DNA of 64,000 nucleotides, from assembly GCA_047602465.1 (NCBI GenBank), contig JASGHF010000002.1:248001-312000 (forward strand). Reading direction: 5' to 3'. How positions within the stretch are numbered: position 1 is the first letter of the stretch; every line of letters starts with the position of its first letter. Shown piece by piece: positions 1 to 6,904 of this stretch. Origin of the DNA: JADZAI01 sp047602465. Lineage in GTDB: Bacteria; Pseudomonadota; Alphaproteobacteria; Micropepsales; Micropepsaceae. The notes under the pieces are model-generated. The model ran no database searches. It was given only the letters and a program-made list of their open reading frames with translations, and was not told the DNA's origin. A program made the translations under genes and the position numbers.

Positions 1-62
1 TGCTGGGCGAGGCCATGCGCCGCATCACAAACGAAGAATCGGTCTCAAGCCTCTTCGACTGA
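1..62 (+). CDS. prs: C-terminal end of ribose-phosphate pyrophosphokinase (5' truncated by window)
   Basis: Only the last 19 codons are inside the window. They read in the frame starting at base 3, ending in ...EESVSSLFD followed by TGA at 60-62. The SVSSLFD tail is typical of alphaproteobacterial PRPP synthase, and prs lies next to rplY-pth-ychF in many members of this class, which supports the call. The enzyme makes PRPP from ribose 5-phosphate and ATP for nucleotide, histidine and tryptophan synthesis; apt in this window uses PRPP. No catalytic part is visible, so the assignment rests on the tail and the gene neighbourhood. Confidence 0.65.
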   Translation, partial: LGEAMRRITNEESVSSLFD

Positions 63-106
63 TCCGGCCGTCTGCCTGCTGCGGAGGCCGTAAATCCTGG
101 ATAGTA

Positions 107-154
107 CGTTGCGTGCTTCTGCGCCTTCACGCAGCGTTGCGCCAGTTCAGGCGC
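107..154 (+). promoter_or_regulatory. Two tandem stem-loops in the metY leader
   Basis: The first stem pairs CGTTGCGTG (107-115) with CACGCAGCG (128-136), nine pairs including one G-T. The second pairs GCGCC (139-143) with GGCGC (150-154) around a 6-base loop. They end 29 bases before the metY start. They could be a cis-acting leader or a prs terminator without a T-tract. They do not match the SAM-II or SAM/SAH riboswitch patterns I know. Confidence 0.35.
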
Positions 155-183
155 TTCATGACGAGAAACGACGCGAGGAAGAC

Positions 184-1479
184 ATGACCGGACCCACGCT
201 TCACCCCGAAACCCTGGCGCTTCACGCTGGCTGGCGCGCAGACCCGACACAGGGTTCGGTTGCCGTGCCGATCCACCAGACCACCTCCTACCAGTTCCGT
301 GACGCAGGCCACGCAGCCAGCCTGTTCGCCCTTCAGGAACTCGGCAACATCTACACACGGCTTGGCAATCCCACGACCGGCGTACTGGAACAGCGCATCG
401 CGGCGCTGGAGGGCGGCGCAGCGGCGCTCGCCGTCGCCTCCGGTCAGGCGGCATCGGCCTATGCCGTGCAGAACCTCGCCCGCGCCGGCGATAACATCGT
501 CAGCTCGACCGACCTCTACGGCGGCACCTATAATCTGTTCGCCAACACGCTGCGCGATCAGGGCATCGAAACACGCTTCGTCGACCCGGCCGATCCTGAA
601 GCCTTCGTGCGCGCCAGCGACGAGCGCACCCGCGCCTGGTACGCGGAGACGCTGCCCAACCCCAAACTGGTGGCGTGCCCGATCGGCGAGATCGCGGCGC
701 TTGGCCGGCCGCTCGGAATTCCGCTCATCGTCGACAACACGGCAGCGCCGCTGCTCGCTCGCCCGTTCGACCACGGCGCGGCGGTCGTCGTCTATTCGAC
801 CACCAAATATATCGGCGGCCACGGCACCTCGATCGGCGGCATGATCGTCGATGGCGGCAATTTCGACTGGTCCGCCTTCCCGGCGCGCCAGCCTCTGCTG
901 AACACGCCAGACCCCAGCTATCACGGAGCGATCTGGAGCGAAGCTGCGAAACCGCTCGGCCCCATCGCCTATATCCTGCGCGCGCGTACCGTTCTGTTGC
1001 GCGACACCGGAGCGGCGTTGTCGCCCTTCAATGCCTTCCAGATTCTTCAGGGCCTTGAGACGCTGCCACTGCGCATGCCGCGCCATTGCGAAAACACTGC
1101 GCGCGTCGTCGCCTGGCTCAGCAAGCGCGCCGGCGTCACCCGCGTGATTCACCCCTCCCTGCAGACCGGCGTTCAGGCAGAACGCGCCGCAAAATATCTC
1201 AAGGGCGGCTTCGGCGGTCTTGTGGGTTTCGAACTGGAGGGCGGCGTTGAAGCCGGCCGGCGCTTCATCGACGCACTGCAGCTGCTGTATCACGTCGCCA
1301 ATATCGGCGACGCGCGCAGCCTCGCCATCCACCCCGCATCCACCACCCATTCGCAGCTTTCCGCCGCCGAGCAGCTGACCACGGGCGTTTCGCCAGGCTA
1401 CGTCCGCCTTTCGATCGGCCTGGAGCACATTGACGACATTCTGGCCGACATAGATCAGGCGATCACGGCGGCCGGCTGA
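184..1479 (+). CDS. metY: O-acetylhomoserine aminocarboxypropyltransferase (sulfhydrylase), PLP-dependent
   Basis: This 431-residue protein belongs to the Cys/Met-metabolism PLP family. It makes homocysteine (or methionine) from O-acetylhomoserine and sulfide or methanethiol in the cytoplasm. Visible marks are the N-terminal block ETLALHAGW...IHQTTSY, YTRLGNPT near residue 58, the PLP-phosphate SGQAA region near 86, the cofactor aspartate in VDNT (D184) and the PLP lysine in YSTTKYIGGHGT (K208). Length is normal for MetY. The ATG at 184 is preferred because GAGGAAG lies just upstream and homology begins there; an upstream ATG at 109 would add a non-homologous tail. The gene sits between prs and rplY, which are often neighbours, so it is probably a lineage-specific insertion into that block. 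MetZ (O-succinylhomoserine substrate) is the main alternative. Confidence 0.88.
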   Translation: MTGPTLHPETLALHAGWRADPTQGSVAVPIHQTTSYQFRDAGHAASLFALQELGNIYTRLGNPTTGVLEQRIAALEGGAAALAVASGQAASAYAVQNLARAGDNIVSSTDLYGGTYNLFANTLRDQGIETRFVDPADPEAFVRASDERTRAWYAETLPNPKLVACPIGEIAALGRPLGIPLIVDNTAAPLLARPFDHGAAVVVYSTTKYIGGHGTSIGGMIVDGGNFDWSAFPARQPLLNTPDPSYHGAIWSEAAKPLGPIAYILRARTVLLRDTGAALSPFNAFQILQGLETLPLRMPRHCENTARVVAWLSKRAGVTRVIHPSLQTGVQAERAAKYLKGGFGGLVGFELEGGVEAGRRFIDALQLLYHVANIGDARSLAIHPASTTHSQLSAAEQLTTGVSPGYVRLSIGLEHIDDILADIDQAITAAG

Positions 1480-1929
1480 TGCGATCCGGCGTAACGACAT
1501 TGACGCCGGAGCGAGCGACCGGGTCGGCTGCTTCCTGATTCATGAATTGTTCCGGCGGCTGGCGTGGAAACGCCAGCCACCGGAGCCGGAGATCACGGTT
1601 ACCGGAAGGAAGCCATGCCAATCCCGCACGTCCTCATGCGCGGGACACCGGCGACGGCGCGCTTTTCGCGACTCACCGCCCTGCCGGCGGGGCGCGGCGG
1701 CTGACGAGCCGGCCCGCTCTGGCGGCTCACATTCCTGCGGAAAACAAGGCTCCCCGCAGGCACGATTGCCGGGTTGCGCGCGCCGCCCTGCTCATGTAGA
1801 TAGCCGCACTTTCCGGGAGGTCCCTGTTGGTCCTCTTCGGTCCGTCATTTGAATTTGATGCGCCGACAGCGCCCCTCCGGCCGATCCGGGGTTTGGCTGC
1901 CGTCAGTGTGCGAAAGGTGTGTTGCTATC
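1480..1929. other. Structured 450-bp intergenic region before rplY
   Basis: No convincing gene is present; the short open frames have no recognisable domain or ribosome-binding site. The stretch is rich in inverted repeats: the long hairpin at 1551-1584, a CCCGCA/TGCGCGGG arm pair near 1628-1645, and CCTGCGG/CCGCAGG near 1733-1757. It should also hold the rplY promoter. A structured non-coding RNA or an mRNA leader for rplY-pth-ychF is possible but not proven. Confidence 0.5.
1551..1584 (+). other. Long near-perfect hairpin (candidate ncRNA element)
   Basis: TCCGG (1551-1555) pairs with CCGGA (1580-1584), and GGCTGGCGT (1557-1565) pairs with ACGCCAGCC (1570-1578) around a GGAA tetraloop. That is 14 pairs with one C-A mismatch. 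No T-tract follows, so it is not an ordinary intrinsic terminator. It is the strongest secondary structure in the metY-rplY gap. Function is unknown. Confidence 0.5.
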
Positions 1930-2625
1930 ATGGCTCAGGTCCGCCCCCTCAAGATCCAGTCGCGCGACCGTGTCGGCACTGGCGGCGCACGCGCCACCCG
2001 CAAGGCCGGCCTGATCCCGGGCGTCGTCTATGGCGGCAAGGACAAGCCCGCCGCCATCGCCATCGAAACCCGTGAGCTTGAGAAGGCCATCACCACCGGC
2101 GGCCGCTTCACCTCGTCGCTCTTCGACATCGAACTCGCCGGCGCCAAGACCCGCGTCGTGCCGCGCGCCGTTCAGTTCGACCCGGTCACCGACCGCCCGG
2201 TCCATTTCGACCTCTTCCGCCTTGAAGCCGGTTCGACCGTCGCCCTCTTCATCCCCGTCCGCTTCACCGGCCAGGAAGTCTCGCCGGGCATCAAGCGCGG
2301 CGGCGTTCTCAACATCGTGCGTCACGAAGTCGAGCTGAACTGCCCGGTCGACAACATCCCGGCCGAACTGGTCGGCGATCTCTCGGCGCTGAACATCAAC
2401 GACTCGCTCCACATCTCGGCCTTCAATCTGCCCAAGGGCGTCACGCCCGTTATCGCCGGCCGCGACTTCACCATCGCCACCATCGCCGCCCCGTCGGTGA
2501 AGGCCGCCGATGAGGAAGCGCCGGCTGCCGACGCCGCCGCTGCCGCAGCTCCCGCTGCTGGCGCCAAGGCGGCCCCCGCCGCCAAGGCCGCGCCCGCCGC
2601 TGCCGCGCCCGCGAAGAAGAAGTAA
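1930..2625 (+). CDS. rplY: 50S ribosomal protein L25/general stress protein Ctc
   Basis: The protein has 231 residues and binds 5S rRNA in the large ribosomal subunit. It has the two-domain CTC-type layout. The N-terminal L25 domain (about 1-95) contains RVGTGGARATRKAGLIPGVVYGG and RAVQFDP.TDRPVHFD. The C-terminal beta domain (about 96-185) contains VRFTGQEVSPGIKRGGVLN and HISAFNLPKGV. A low-complexity Ala/Pro/Lys tail (about 190-231) follows and is common in alphaproteobacterial homologues. The ATG at 1930 is chosen because MAQVRPLKI is the conserved start; the open frame upstream lacks homology. It leads the rplY-pth-ychF block. Confidence 0.95.
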   Translation: MAQVRPLKIQSRDRVGTGGARATRKAGLIPGVVYGGKDKPAAIAIETRELEKAITTGGRFTSSLFDIELAGAKTRVVPRAVQFDPVTDRPVHFDLFRLEAGSTVALFIPVRFTGQEVSPGIKRGGVLNIVRHEVELNCPVDNIPAELVGDLSALNINDSLHISAFNLPKGVTPVIAGRDFTIATIAAPSVKAADEEAPAADAAAAAAPAAGAKAAPAAKAAPAAAAPAKKK

Positions 2626-2632
2626 GCCCGGC

Positions 2633-2650
2633 GCGGGGCGCGCGCCCCGC
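2633..2650. other. GC-rich palindrome between rplY and pth
   Basis: GCGGGGCGC is followed directly by its reverse complement GCGCCCCGC, giving a 7-bp RNA stem with a GCGC loop in the 39-bp gap between the genes. There is no T-tract. It may act as an mRNA processing or stabilising hairpin, or only weakly terminate transcription. Confidence 0.4.
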
Positions 2651-2664
2651 CCAAGGATCCGCTC

Positions 2665-3402
2665 ATGTTGCTGCTTGCAGGTCTCGGCAATCCCGGCCGC
2701 GACTATGCCGGGCATCGTCACAATGTCGGCTTCATGGCTATCGACGCCATCGCGTCGCGTCACGGCTTCGGCCCCTGGAAAAAGCAGTTCAAGGCTGAAG
2801 TCGCCGAAGGCTTTCTCGACAGCCCCAAGGGCCGCGTGAAGACGCTGCTGGTGAAGCCGCAGACCTTCATGAACCTCTCCGGCGAGTCGGTTCAGGCTGC
2901 CGCCCATTTCTACAAGATCGAACTGCAGGACATCGCCGTCCTCTATGACGAGCTCGATCTCGCGGCCGGCAAGATCCGCGTGAAGACCGGCGGCGGCGCA
3001 GCAGGCCATAACGGCATCCGCTCGATTGCCGGCATGATGGGCGAAGGCTTCCGCCGCATCCGCATCGGCATCGCCCATCCCGGCGACAAGGCCCGCGTCA
3101 CCGGCCATGTGCTCGGCAATTTCTCGAAAGACGACCAGACTTGGCTCGTGCCCACGCTCGACGCCATCGCCGACGCCGCCCCGCTGCTCGCCGCCAGCGA
3201 CGACAACGGCTTCATGAACAAGATCGCGGCGCTTCGCGGCGAGGCCGATCCCCGCAAGGACAAGCCCAAGCCCGAAAAGCCGAAAGCCGAAACCATCCCG
3301 CCCTCACCCGCAGACCCTGCGAAGCCATCGGCGAAGCAGGGGCCCTTCGCAGGCCTGCTCGGTCGCCTCACGGGCAAGACCGGCAAATCGAACGAAAGCT
3401 AG
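2665..3402 (+). CDS. pth: Peptidyl-tRNA hydrolase
   Basis: Pth cleaves the ester bond of peptidyl-tRNAs released from stalled ribosomes and recycles the tRNA. The family signature GLGNPG is at residues 6-11, and the catalytic histidine is H19 in HRHNVGF. The expected active-site residues are visible as N70 (FMNLSG), D95 (YDELDL) and N116 (GHNGIRS). The core of about 190 residues is followed by a Lys/Pro-rich extension to residue 245, common in alphaproteobacteria and probably disordered. It follows rplY by 39 bp and precedes ychF by 9 bp, so the three genes are likely co-transcribed. Confidence 0.97.
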   Translation: MLLLAGLGNPGRDYAGHRHNVGFMAIDAIASRHGFGPWKKQFKAEVAEGFLDSPKGRVKTLLVKPQTFMNLSGESVQAAAHFYKIELQDIAVLYDELDLAAGKIRVKTGGGAAGHNGIRSIAGMMGEGFRRIRIGIAHPGDKARVTGHVLGNFSKDDQTWLVPTLDAIADAAPLLAASDDNGFMNKIAALRGEADPRKDKPKPEKPKAETIPPSPADPAKPSAKQGPFAGLLGRLTGKTGKSNES

Positions 3403-3411
3403 GACCACGCC

Positions 3412-4509
3412 ATGGGATTCAAGTGCGGCATCGTCGGCCTCCCCAATGTGGGCAAGTCGACCCTCTTCAACGCCCTCACCCAGACGGCGGCGGCGCAGGC
3501 CGCCAACTATCCGTTCTGCACGATCGAGCCGAATGTCGGTGAAGTCGCGGTCCCCGACCCGCGCCTCGACGTGCTCGCGAAAACTGCGAAGTCGGCGCAG
3601 ATCATCCCCACCCGCATCTCGTTCGTCGATATCGCCGGCCTCGTGCGCGGCGCGTCCAAGGGCGAAGGCCTGGGCAATCAGTTCCTCGGCAATATCCGCG
3701 AGGTCGACGCCATCGTGCATGTCCTGCGCTGCTTCGAGGATGGCGACATCACCCATGTCGAAGGCAAGATCGACCCCATCGCCGACGCCGACACCGTCGA
3801 CACCGAGCTGATGCTGGCCGACCTCGACAGCCTGGAGAAGCGCATCCAGCCGCTCGAGAAAAAGGCCAAGAACGGCGACAAGGAAGCCATCGCCCTCGCC
3901 GCCCTGATGAACAAGGCGCTGGTCCTCCTGCGCGAAGGCAAGCCCGCCCGCCTCGCCAAGGTCGAGCCGGAAGAACAGAGCGCCTTCGAACAGCTCGGCC
4001 TCATCACGTCCAAGCCCGTGCTCTACGTCGCCAATGTCGAGGAAGAGAGCGCCGCCACCGGCAACGCCTTCTCCGCCCGCGTGCAGGAAAAGGCCAAGGC
4101 CGAAGGCGCCGAATGCGTCGTCTTCTCAGCCCGCATCGAATCGGAAATCGCCGTGCTGCCCAACGAGGACCGCGCCGACTTCCTGGAAGCCGCCGGCCTC
4201 CCCGAAGCCGGCCTCGACCGCATGATCCGCGCCGGCTACGCCCTGCTCGGCCTCGTCACCTATTTCACCGTCGGCCCGAAAGAGACCCGCGCCTGGACCA
4301 TCGTGAAGGGTACCAAGGCCCCGCGCGCTGCCGGCGTCATCCACACCGACTTCGAAAAAGGCTTCATCCGCGCCGAAACCACCGCCTATGACGACTATGT
4401 CGCGGCGGGCGGCGAAGCCGGCGCCAAGGAAGCCGGCAAAATGCGGCTGGAAGGCAAGGAATACGTCGTCAAGGACGGCGACATCCTGATGTTCCGTTTC
4501 GCGAACTAG
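3412..4509 (+). CDS. ychF: Redox-regulated ribosome-binding ATPase YchF (Obg/OLA1 family)
   Basis: YchF is a universally conserved P-loop NTPase that prefers ATP and associates with ribosomes. The 365-residue length matches the family. The Walker A motif GLPNVGKS is at 9-16, the G3 region is VDIAGLVRGASKGEGLGNQFL, and the altered G4 motif NVEE replaces NKxD, which is the hallmark of YchF and explains ATP preference. The C-terminal TGS domain includes YFTVGPKETRAW and ends VKDGDILMFRFAN. The ATG at 3412 lies 9 bp after pth. A new cluster of hydrolase genes begins 76 bp downstream. Confidence 0.97.
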   Translation: MGFKCGIVGLPNVGKSTLFNALTQTAAAQAANYPFCTIEPNVGEVAVPDPRLDVLAKTAKSAQIIPTRISFVDIAGLVRGASKGEGLGNQFLGNIREVDAIVHVLRCFEDGDITHVEGKIDPIADADTVDTELMLADLDSLEKRIQPLEKKAKNGDKEAIALAALMNKALVLLREGKPARLAKVEPEEQSAFEQLGLITSKPVLYVANVEEESAATGNAFSARVQEKAKAEGAECVVFSARIESEIAVLPNEDRADFLEAAGLPEAGLDRMIRAGYALLGLVTYFTVGPKETRAWTIVKGTKAPRAAGVIHTDFEKGFIRAETTAYDDYVAAGGEAGAKEAGKMRLEGKEYVVKDGDILMFRFAN

Positions 4510-4585
4510 GATCTAAAATTCCGCTCGAAATCCCGCGCCAATGGGCGACAATCTCCAGCAACCAATAATCGCCAGGAGGCACCCC

Positions 4586-5263
4586 ATGGGCACGATGATC
4601 GAACTGACGGCGGCGGACGGCTTCACCTTCGACGCCTACCACGTTGCGCCCACCGGCCCCCGCAAGGGCGGCCTCGTCCTCATCCAGGAAATCTTCGGCC
4701 TCACCGCCTGGATCAAGCGCACGTCAGATCACTACGGCACGCTCGGCTATGAGGTGATCGCGCCCTCGCTCTATGACCGTCTCGAGCGCGGCTTCGTCGC
4801 CGCCGCCGTCACGCCGGAAACGCTGCAGCACGGCGTCAAACTCGCGACCGAAACCAAGCTCAAAACGCCGGTGCTCGACATGCAGGCCTCAGCCGACCGG
4901 CTGAAATCCGCCGGCCCCGTCTACGCCGTGGGCTATTGCTACGGCGGCGCCATGGCCTGGATCGCCGCCTGCGAGGTCGAGGGCATCGCCGCGGCCTCCT
5001 GCTATTACGGCGGCATGCTGCCGAACCTGGCACATCTCACGCCCAAATGCCCGGCCATCGCCCATTTCGGCGCGAAGGACGACCACATTCCGCAGGCCAA
5101 TGTCGACCGCTTCAAGGCCGAGAAGCCCGACGTGCCCGTCTACATGTACGACGCAGGCCACGGTTTCGCCCGCGACGGCAGCGCCGACTATCACGAGCCG
5201 TCGGCCAGGCTGGCGCTGGAGCGCACCCTCGCCCTCTTTCAGGCGAATGGCGCGATTGCATGA
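4586..5263 (+). CDS. Dienelactone hydrolase family protein (copy 1)
   Basis: This 225-residue cytoplasmic alpha/beta hydrolase belongs to the carboxymethylenebutenolidase family, which opens dienelactones and related lactones or esters. The family catalytic set is visible: E36 (IQEIFGL), the nucleophile C118 in GYCYGG, D165/D166 in GAKDDHIP and H192 in AGHGF. The ATG at 4586 is preferred because AGGAGG lies at 4574-4579; the longer open frame starts without a ribosome-binding site. Its TGA overlaps the ATG of the next MaoC gene. A similar hydrolase closes the cluster at 6184. With no aromatic ring-cleavage genes nearby, the true substrate is unknown. Confidence 0.85.
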   Translation: MGTMIELTAADGFTFDAYHVAPTGPRKGGLVLIQEIFGLTAWIKRTSDHYGTLGYEVIAPSLYDRLERGFVAAAVTPETLQHGVKLATETKLKTPVLDMQASADRLKSAGPVYAVGYCYGGAMAWIAACEVEGIAAASCYYGGMLPNLAHLTPKCPAIAHFGAKDDHIPQANVDRFKAEKPDVPVYMYDAGHGFARDGSADYHEPSARLALERTLALFQANGAIA

Positions 5264-5715
5264 TCGACGTCTATTTCGAGAATCTCCCGGTCGGCGAAAT
5301 CATCGAACTCGGCAGCAAGCGCGTCACCCGCGAGGAGATCATCGAATTCGCGACCGAGTTCGATCCCCAGCCGCATCATCTCGATGAGGAGGCCGCCAAC
5401 GCCTCGATCCTGAAGGGCCTCTCCGCCAGCGGCTGGCACACCTGCGCCATCATGATGCGGATGCTGTGCGACGGCCTCGTCCACCGCGCCGCGTCCATGG
5501 GATCGCCCGGCATCGACGAAGTCCGCTGGATGAAGCCGGTGCGCCCCGGCGATCTCCTCACCATGCGCGGCGAGGTCAAATCCGCCCGCGTGTCGAAGTC
5601 ACGCCCCGAGATGGGCATCGTCGATATCGAATGGTCGCTCTTCAACAGCCACGAGCAGGTGGCGCTGATGCGCGCGACCGGCCTCTACCAGGTCAAGAAC
5701 CCGGAGGCCGCGTGA
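5260..5715 (+). CDS. MaoC-like hot-dog fold dehydratase (copy 1)
   Basis: The protein has 151 residues and a single hot-dog fold of the MaoC/(R)-enoyl-CoA hydratase type. The hydratase segment FATEFDPQPHHLDEEAAN contains the Asp-x-x-x-His pair expected at the active site. The downstream blocks GLSASGWHTCAIMMRML and RPGDLLTMRGEV match MaoC proteins that often follow ychF in alphaproteobacteria. The start ATG overlaps the stop of the preceding hydrolase (ATGA), so translation is probably coupled. Its own stop overlaps the next gene by one base (TGATG). It is likely to hydrate enoyl-CoA or a related thioester; the substrate is not known. Confidence 0.85.
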   Translation: MIDVYFENLPVGEIIELGSKRVTREEIIEFATEFDPQPHHLDEEAANASILKGLSASGWHTCAIMMRMLCDGLVHRAASMGSPGIDEVRWMKPVRPGDLLTMRGEVKSARVSKSRPEMGIVDIEWSLFNSHEQVALMRATGLYQVKNPEAA

Positions 5716-6179
5716 TGTATTTCGAGGACGTCGAACTCGGCGTCACGCGCCATCTCGGCAGCTACACCTTCACTGAGGAGGACATGATCCGCTTCAGCCT
5801 GAAATACGATCCCCAGCCCTTCCACATCGATCCCGCCGCAGCCAGGGACTCCTTCTATGGCGGCATCATCGCCAGCGGCTGGCACGTCGCCTCGGTGTGG
5901 ATGAAGCTCGTCATCGCCGACGGCCAGAAACGCAGCGCCTCGGCCGAGACCCGCAAGGGCGGCGGCGTCTCGCCGGGCTTTCTCAACCTGCGCTGGATCA
6001 AACCGACACGCCCCGGCATGACGCTTCACTACGACACCACCGCCCATGAAAAGATCGAGCTGAAATCGCGCCCCGATCTCGGCCTCATCCGCACGCTGAA
6101 CCTCGCGGTGGACGACAGCGGCGAAACGGTGATGAGCTTCACCGGCCAGGGCTTCTGGCCTCGCCGCCCGAAGGGCTGA
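5715..6179 (+). CDS. MaoC-like hot-dog fold dehydratase (copy 2)
   Basis: This 154-residue paralogue of the preceding gene keeps the same pattern: YFEDVELG at the start, FSLKYDPQPFHIDP carrying the Asp/His active-site pair, IASGWHVASVWMKL, and RPGMTLHYDT. Tandem MaoC genes often form heterodimeric or two-fold hydratases, so the two products may act together (inference). It overlaps the upstream MaoC stop by one base and ends 4 bp before the second dienelactone hydrolase. This tight spacing indicates a single four-gene transcript. Confidence 0.85.
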   Translation: MYFEDVELGVTRHLGSYTFTEEDMIRFSLKYDPQPFHIDPAAARDSFYGGIIASGWHVASVWMKLVIADGQKRSASAETRKGGGVSPGFLNLRWIKPTRPGMTLHYDTTAHEKIELKSRPDLGLIRTLNLAVDDSGETVMSFTGQGFWPRRPKG

Positions 6180-6183
6180 TCCC

Positions 6184-6861
6184 ATGCCGTCGAAGACCAT
6201 CCTGCTGCGGTCCAAACACGAAGGCTTCGCCTTCCGCGCCTATCACGCCTGGCCGGACGGCCCCGCCAAAGGCGGCCTCGTTCTCGTGCAGGAAATCTTC
6301 GGCGTCACCGATCACATCCGCGAACTCTGCGATCAATACGCCGCCGACGGCTATGACGTCATCGCGCCCTCGCTCTACGACCGCCAGGAGCGCGGCTTCG
6401 AAGCCGCCTATGACGAGGCCGGCATCACCCAGGCGCTCAAGCTCCGCGACGGCCATGACATGAAATACTCGGTCGGCGACGTACAGGCCTGCATCGGCCA
6501 CCTGCGCGACGAACGCGGCCAGCAGAAGGTCTTCATCACCGGCTATTGCTATGGCGGCACGGTCTCGTGGGTCGCCGCCGTACGTTGCACCGGCCTCACC
6601 GCCGCCAGCGGCTATTACGGCCGCGGCATCGTCGATTTCCTGGGCGACACGCCGCAATGCCCGATCATCCTGCATTTCGGCCGCACGGATCACTCGATCC
6701 CGATGGAATTCGTCGACCGCATCAAGGCCGCGCATCCGGAAGTGCCGGTCTATCTCTACGAGGCCGGCCACGGTTTCAACTCCGACCGCCGCACCGACTA
6801 CGATTCGGCGAGCGCCGCGCTCGCGCGCGAACGCACCCTGGCGCTGTTCGAAAGCGTCTAG
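6184..6861 (+). CDS. Dienelactone hydrolase family protein (copy 2)
   Basis: This alpha/beta hydrolase has 225 residues, the same length as copy 1 at 4586. It shares the blocks GGLVLVQEIFG, DGYDVIAPSLYDR.ERGFEA, the nucleophile motif GYCYGG, FGRTDHSIP with the acid residue, and AGHGF with the catalytic histidine. The two hydrolases flank the two MaoC genes symmetrically, which suggests duplication of a hydrolase-hydratase pair. It is the last gene of the cluster and converges on mtnA, separated by a short palindromic repeat at 6871-6902. Confidence 0.85.
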   Translation: MPSKTILLRSKHEGFAFRAYHAWPDGPAKGGLVLVQEIFGVTDHIRELCDQYAADGYDVIAPSLYDRQERGFEAAYDEAGITQALKLRDGHDMKYSVGDVQACIGHLRDERGQQKVFITGYCYGGTVSWVAAVRCTGLTAASGYYGRGIVDFLGDTPQCPIILHFGRTDHSIPMEFVDRIKAAHPEVPVYLYEAGHGFNSDRRTDYDSASAALARERTLALFESV

Positions 6862-6870
6862 CCAACCTGT

Positions 6871-6902
6871 CATGGTCGGCGAAGGCGACCATCCACGCCT
6901 TC
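6871..6902. repeat. Dispersed palindromic repeat, family B, copy 1
   Basis: ATGGTCG and CGACCAT form a 7-bp stem around GCGAAGG, followed by CCACGCCTTC. It lies between two converging genes. A longer relative with the same GCGAAGGCG core and the CC..GCCTTC tail lies at 16044-16086. The layout resembles REP elements. Confidence 0.5.
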
Positions 6903-6904
6903 GC

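Noticed and set aside
63..183. SAM-II or SAM/SAH riboswitch in front of metY
   Set aside because: The conserved sequence elements of these riboswitches are not seen; only simple stem-loops are present.
127..1500. Minus-strand open frame of about 457 codons opposite metY
   Set aside because: metY has clear PLP-enzyme motifs in the opposite direction; the antisense product is Gly/Arg/Val-rich with no homology.
1600..1625. 4.5S/SRP RNA-like CCGGAAGGAAGCC segment
   Set aside because: The short match to the SRP RNA loop is not backed by the closing helix or by the GCAGCC context of known alphaproteobacterial SRP RNAs.
1542..1852. Small plus-strand open frames in the 1.5-1.9 kb gap
   Set aside because: No ribosome-binding site, no known domain and overlap with strong hairpins; treated as non-coding.
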